This document shows, piece after piece, positions 6,703 through 8,614 of a stretch of 8,614 nucleotides of DNA. The stretch covers positions 1-8,614 of the forward strand of contig JAEWAG010000142.1 of NCBI GenBank assembly GCA_023391775.1. Reading direction: 5' to 3'. The notes beneath the pieces were generated by a model that searched no databases, was not told the DNA's origin, and worked only from the letters and a program-made list of their open reading frames with translations. The translations under genes were made by a program, and so were the position numbers. Position 1 is the stretch's first letter. Each line of letters opens with the position of its first letter. Source of the stretch: Pseudomonadota bacterium (GTDB lineage Bacteria; Pseudomonadota; Gammaproteobacteria; Xanthomonadales; Xanthomonadaceae).

Positions 6703-7029
6703 ATGCCCCGGACCCCCCGACACGAGCACGAACACGAGCACGGCACCCTGGTCGATCCGGGAAGGCCGGAGGTCGCCCCGCCGCCGATGTACCAGGTGAT
6801 CCTGCTCAATGACGACTACACCCCGATGGATTTCGTGGTGGTGGTCCTGCAGCAGTTCTTCTCCCTGGACCTGGAACGCGCGACCCAGGTCATGCTGCAC
6901 GTCCATACCCGCGGCCGGGGCGTCTGCGGCGTCTTCACGCGCGAAGTGGCCGAATCCAAGGTAGCCCAGGTCAACGAGTTCTCGCGCATGAACCAGCATC
7001 CGCTGTTGTGCACCATGGAGAAGGCCTGA
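6703..7029 (+). CDS. clpS: ClpS, ATP-dependent Clp protease adaptor
   Basis: The protein has 108 residues, against 106 in E. coli. ClpS binds proteins with N-end-rule N-terminal residues (Leu, Phe, Tyr, Trp) and delivers them to ClpA for degradation by ClpAP. The core from about residue 29 ([17 protein letters not shown]) to the end ([10 protein letters not shown]) is highly conserved. The pocket residues corresponding to E. coli N34, D35, D36, M40 and H66 are N36, D37, D38, M42 and H68. The 28-residue N-terminal extension, needed in E. coli to engage the ClpA pore, is unusual: residues 7-13 alternate His and Glu (HEHEHEH). The ATG at 6703 keeps an extension of normal length; Met29 would remove it. 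A TATAAT seven bases upstream suggests a leaderless message. clpA follows 117 bases downstream. Confidence 0.97.
   Translation: MPRTPRHEHEHEHGTLVDPGRPEVAPPPMYQVILLNDDYTPMDFVVVVLQQFFSLDLERATQVMLHVHTRGRGVCGVFTREVAESKVAQVNEFSRMNQHPLLCTMEKA
6721..6744 (+). repeat. Short tandem repeat encoding alternating His-Glu in ClpS
   Basis: Four hexamer units (CACGAG, CACGAA, CACGAG, CACGGC) form a near-perfect repeat of period 6, or 12 with two copies. It encodes HEHEHEHG in the ClpS extension. A repeat of six bases stays in frame if it changes in number. Confidence 0.75.
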
Positions 7030-7030
7030 C

Positions 7031-7047
7031 GGCGGGGATACCCCGCC
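7031..7047 (+). terminator. Perfect hairpin between clpS and clpA
   Basis: GGCGGGG-ATA-CCCCGCC is a perfect 7-bp all-G/C stem with a 3-base loop, starting one base after the clpS stop. No T-run follows. It may cause partial termination or protect the 3' end of clpS mRNA, and so set unequal levels of the adaptor and the unfoldase. Confidence 0.5.
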
Positions 7048-7136
7048 TGGCCGCCGGCCATCCGCCGGCTGAACACGGCGTTGCGTCGGCACGGTGGAAT
7101 TGCCGGCGACAGGCCGCATATTGTTGCCATACCGCC

Positions 7137-7140
7137 GGAG
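7137..7140 (+). promoter_or_regulatory. Shine-Dalgarno of clpA
   Basis: GGAG stands six bases before the ATG at 7147 and fixes the start. It contrasts with clpS, which has no such site. I found no convincing -35/-10 pair for clpA in the 117-base gap. Confidence 0.7.
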
Positions 7141-7146
7141 CAAGCC

Positions 7147-8614
7147 ATGTTCAGCAAAGACCTCGAACAGACCATCGGCCAGTGCTACAAGCGGGCGCGC
7201 GAGGCACGTCATGAGTTCATGACGGTCGAGCACCTGCTGCTGGCCCTGCTCGACAACCCGTCCGCCCAGGCCGTGCTGCGCGCATGTGGCGCCGATGCCG
7301 AGCGCCTGCGCGTGGACCTGGAACAGGCCATCGAGGCTTCGGTCTCCCGCCTGGCCGAGGACGATGGCCGCGACACCCAGCCGACCCTGGGCTTCCAGCG
7401 CGTCCTGCAGCGGGCCGTGTACCACGTGCAGTCCTCCGGCAAGAAGGAGGTCACCGGCGCCAACGTGCTGGTGGCGATCTTCGGCGAGAAGGATTCGCAC
7501 GCGGTGTACTTCCTGACCCAGCAGGACGTGACCCGGCTGGACGTGGTCAATTACCTCTCCCATGGCATCGCCAAGCTTGGCGACGAGCCGGAGCCCGGCG
7601 CGCCGGCGCCGGAGGGCGAGCGCGCCGAGGGCGCGGAGGGCGAGGGCAAGGCCGACGCCCTGACCGAATACGCCACCAACCTCAATGACAGTGCCCGGGC
7701 CGGCAAGATCGACCCGCTGGTCGGTCGTGGCGAGGAGATCGAGCGCACCATCCAGGTGCTGTGCCGTCGCCGCAAGAACAACCCGCTGTACGTCGGCGAG
7801 GCCGGCGTCGGCAAGACCGCCATCGCCGAGGGCCTGGCGAAGCGCATCGTCGACGGCGAGGTGCCGGAGGTTTTGTCAGATGCGGTGATCTACTCGCTGG
7901 ACCTGGGCGCGCTGGTGGCCGGGACCAAGTACCGCGGCGACTTCGAGAAGCGCCTGAAGGGCGTGCTGTCGGCGGTCAAGAAGATCCCCGGCGCGATCCT
8001 GTTCATCGACGAGATCCACACCATCATCGGCGCCGGCTCGGCCAGCGGCGGCACCATGGATGCCTCCAACCTGATCAAGCCGGCCCTGGCCTCGGGGGAG
8101 CTGCGCTGCATCGGCTCGACCACCTTCCAGGAATACCGAGGCATCTTCGAGAAGGACCGGGCGCTGGCCCGCCGCTTCCAGAAGATCGACATCGTCGAGC
8201 CGACCGTGGGCGAGGCCTACGAGATCCTGCAGGGGCTCAAGGGTCGCTACGAGGCCCACCATGGCGTGACCTACGCCGACGAGGCGATCCAGGCCGCGGT
8301 GGACCTTTCGGTCAAGCACATTGCCGACCGCCTGCTGCCGGACAAGGCCATTGACGTGATCGACGAGGCCGGCGCCCGCCAGCGCCTGCTGCCGGAAGAC
8401 TCGCGCAAGGAGCTGATCGACGTCGAGGAAATCGAGACCATCGTGGCCAAGATGGCGCGCATCCCGGCCAAGCAGGTCACTGCCACCGACAAGGACGTGC
8501 TCCAGCACCTGGAGCGCAACCTGAAGATGGTGATCTTCGGCCAGGATCCGGCGATCGAGACCCTGGCCTCGGCGATCAAGCTGGCGCGCAGCGGCCTGGG
8601 CAACCCGGACAAGC
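7147..8614 (+). CDS. clpA: ClpA, ATPase subunit of the Clp protease (3' partial)
   Basis: The visible part covers 489 residues of a family about 758 residues long; the gene runs off the right edge. ClpA is a hexameric AAA+ unfoldase that threads substrates, including those brought by ClpS, into ClpP. The N-domain (about 1-143, starting [18 protein letters not shown]) binds ClpS. It is followed by an acidic Gly/Pro/Glu-rich linker (about 145-176), then the first ATPase module: Walker A GEAGVGKT (217-224, Lys223), pore loop GTKYRGDFE, Walker B ILFIDE (284-289, Asp288 and Glu289), sensor-1 region GSTTFQEYR and the ALARRF arginine-finger region. The last visible residues ([14 protein letters not shown] onward) begin the second module, just before its Walker A. 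The ATG has a good GGAG six bases upstream. No defect is seen in the part present. Confidence 0.97.
   Translation, partial: MFSKDLEQTIGQCYKRAREARHEFMTVEHLLLALLDNPSAQAVLRACGADAERLRVDLEQAIEASVSRLAEDDGRDTQPTLGFQRVLQRAVYHVQSSGKKEVTGANVLVAIFGEKDSHAVYFLTQQDVTRLDVVNYLSHGIAKLGDEPEPGAPAPEGERAEGAEGEGKADALTEYATNLNDSARAGKIDPLVGRGEEIERTIQVLCRRRKNNPLYVGEAGVGKTAIAEGLAKRIVDGEVPEVLSDAVIYSLDLGALVAGTKYRGDFEKRLKGVLSAVKKIPGAILFIDEIHTIIGAGSASGGTMDASNLIKPALASGELRCIGSTTFQEYRGIFEKDRALARRFQKIDIVEPTVGEAYEILQGLKGRYEAHHGVTYADEAIQAAVDLSVKHIADRLLPDKAIDVIDEAGARQRLLPEDSRKELIDVEEIETIVAKMARIPAKQVTATDKDVLQHLERNLKMVIFGQDPAIETLASAIKLARSGLGNPDK

Noticed and set aside
6787..7029. Shorter ClpS from Met29, with GGAGG 14 bases upstream.
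   Set aside because: The spacing is too long for a normal Shine-Dalgarno and the N-terminal extension required for delivery would be lost.
7051..7069. Direct repeat CCGCCGGC in the clpS-clpA gap as a regulator site.
   Set aside because: Eight-base G/C repeats are frequent by chance in DNA of this composition.
1..8614. Defence island, phage, transposon, CRISPR array or biosynthetic cluster.
   Set aside because: Every recognisable gene is housekeeping or signalling; no transposase, integrase, spacer-repeat array, toxin-antitoxin pair or synthase motifs were found on either strand.

Overview
This window is high-GC bacterial DNA with strong G/C preference at codon third positions. It most likely comes from a gammaproteobacterium of the Xanthomonadaceae/Lysobacteraceae type. 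The gene order nudJ-mnmA-hflD matches the Escherichia coli order, and clpS-clpA is the usual adaptor/unfoldase pair. The family-level assignment is inference from gene order, composition and protein similarity by eye. Most of the window is housekeeping or signalling genes. I see no phage, CRISPR array, insertion sequence, tRNA or rRNA.

Layout: (1) Bases 1-1874 (+) hold the 3' part of a PAS-GGDEF-EAL cyclic-di-GMP turnover gene that begins upstream of the window. (2) Bases 1875-2345 contain no convincing gene, only a few short inverted repeats. (3) Bases 2346-2597 (-) hold a doubtful 83-aa ORF, and 2602-2630 is a perfect 11-bp stem-loop just past the next gene. (4) Bases 2657-3850 (-) encode a membrane-anchored chemoreceptor-like protein. 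It sits behind a near-consensus sigma-28 (FliA) promoter at 3880-3906, which points to a flagellated cell. (5) Bases 3953-6609 (-) form a compact four-gene operon: a secreted YbjN-like protein, NudJ, the tRNA thiouridylase MnmA and HflD. The first three genes overlap at their starts and stops, and hflD follows after 10 bases. (6) A 93-bp divergent promoter region separates that operon from clpS (6703-7029, +). clpA begins at 7147 and runs off the right edge just before its second ATPase module.

Functional reading: the right half is RNA modification plus N-end-rule proteolysis (ClpS hands substrates to ClpA, which feeds ClpP). The left half is motility and lifestyle signalling (c-di-GMP enzyme and flagellar-regulon chemoreceptor). 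Two regulatory details stand out. The FliA promoter also settles the chemoreceptor start codon. A perfect TATAAT ends seven bases before the clpS ATG, with no ribosome binding site between them, suggesting a leaderless clpS transcript. A similar -10-like hexamer stands the same distance before hflD. I found no evidence for a wholly new biological system here.
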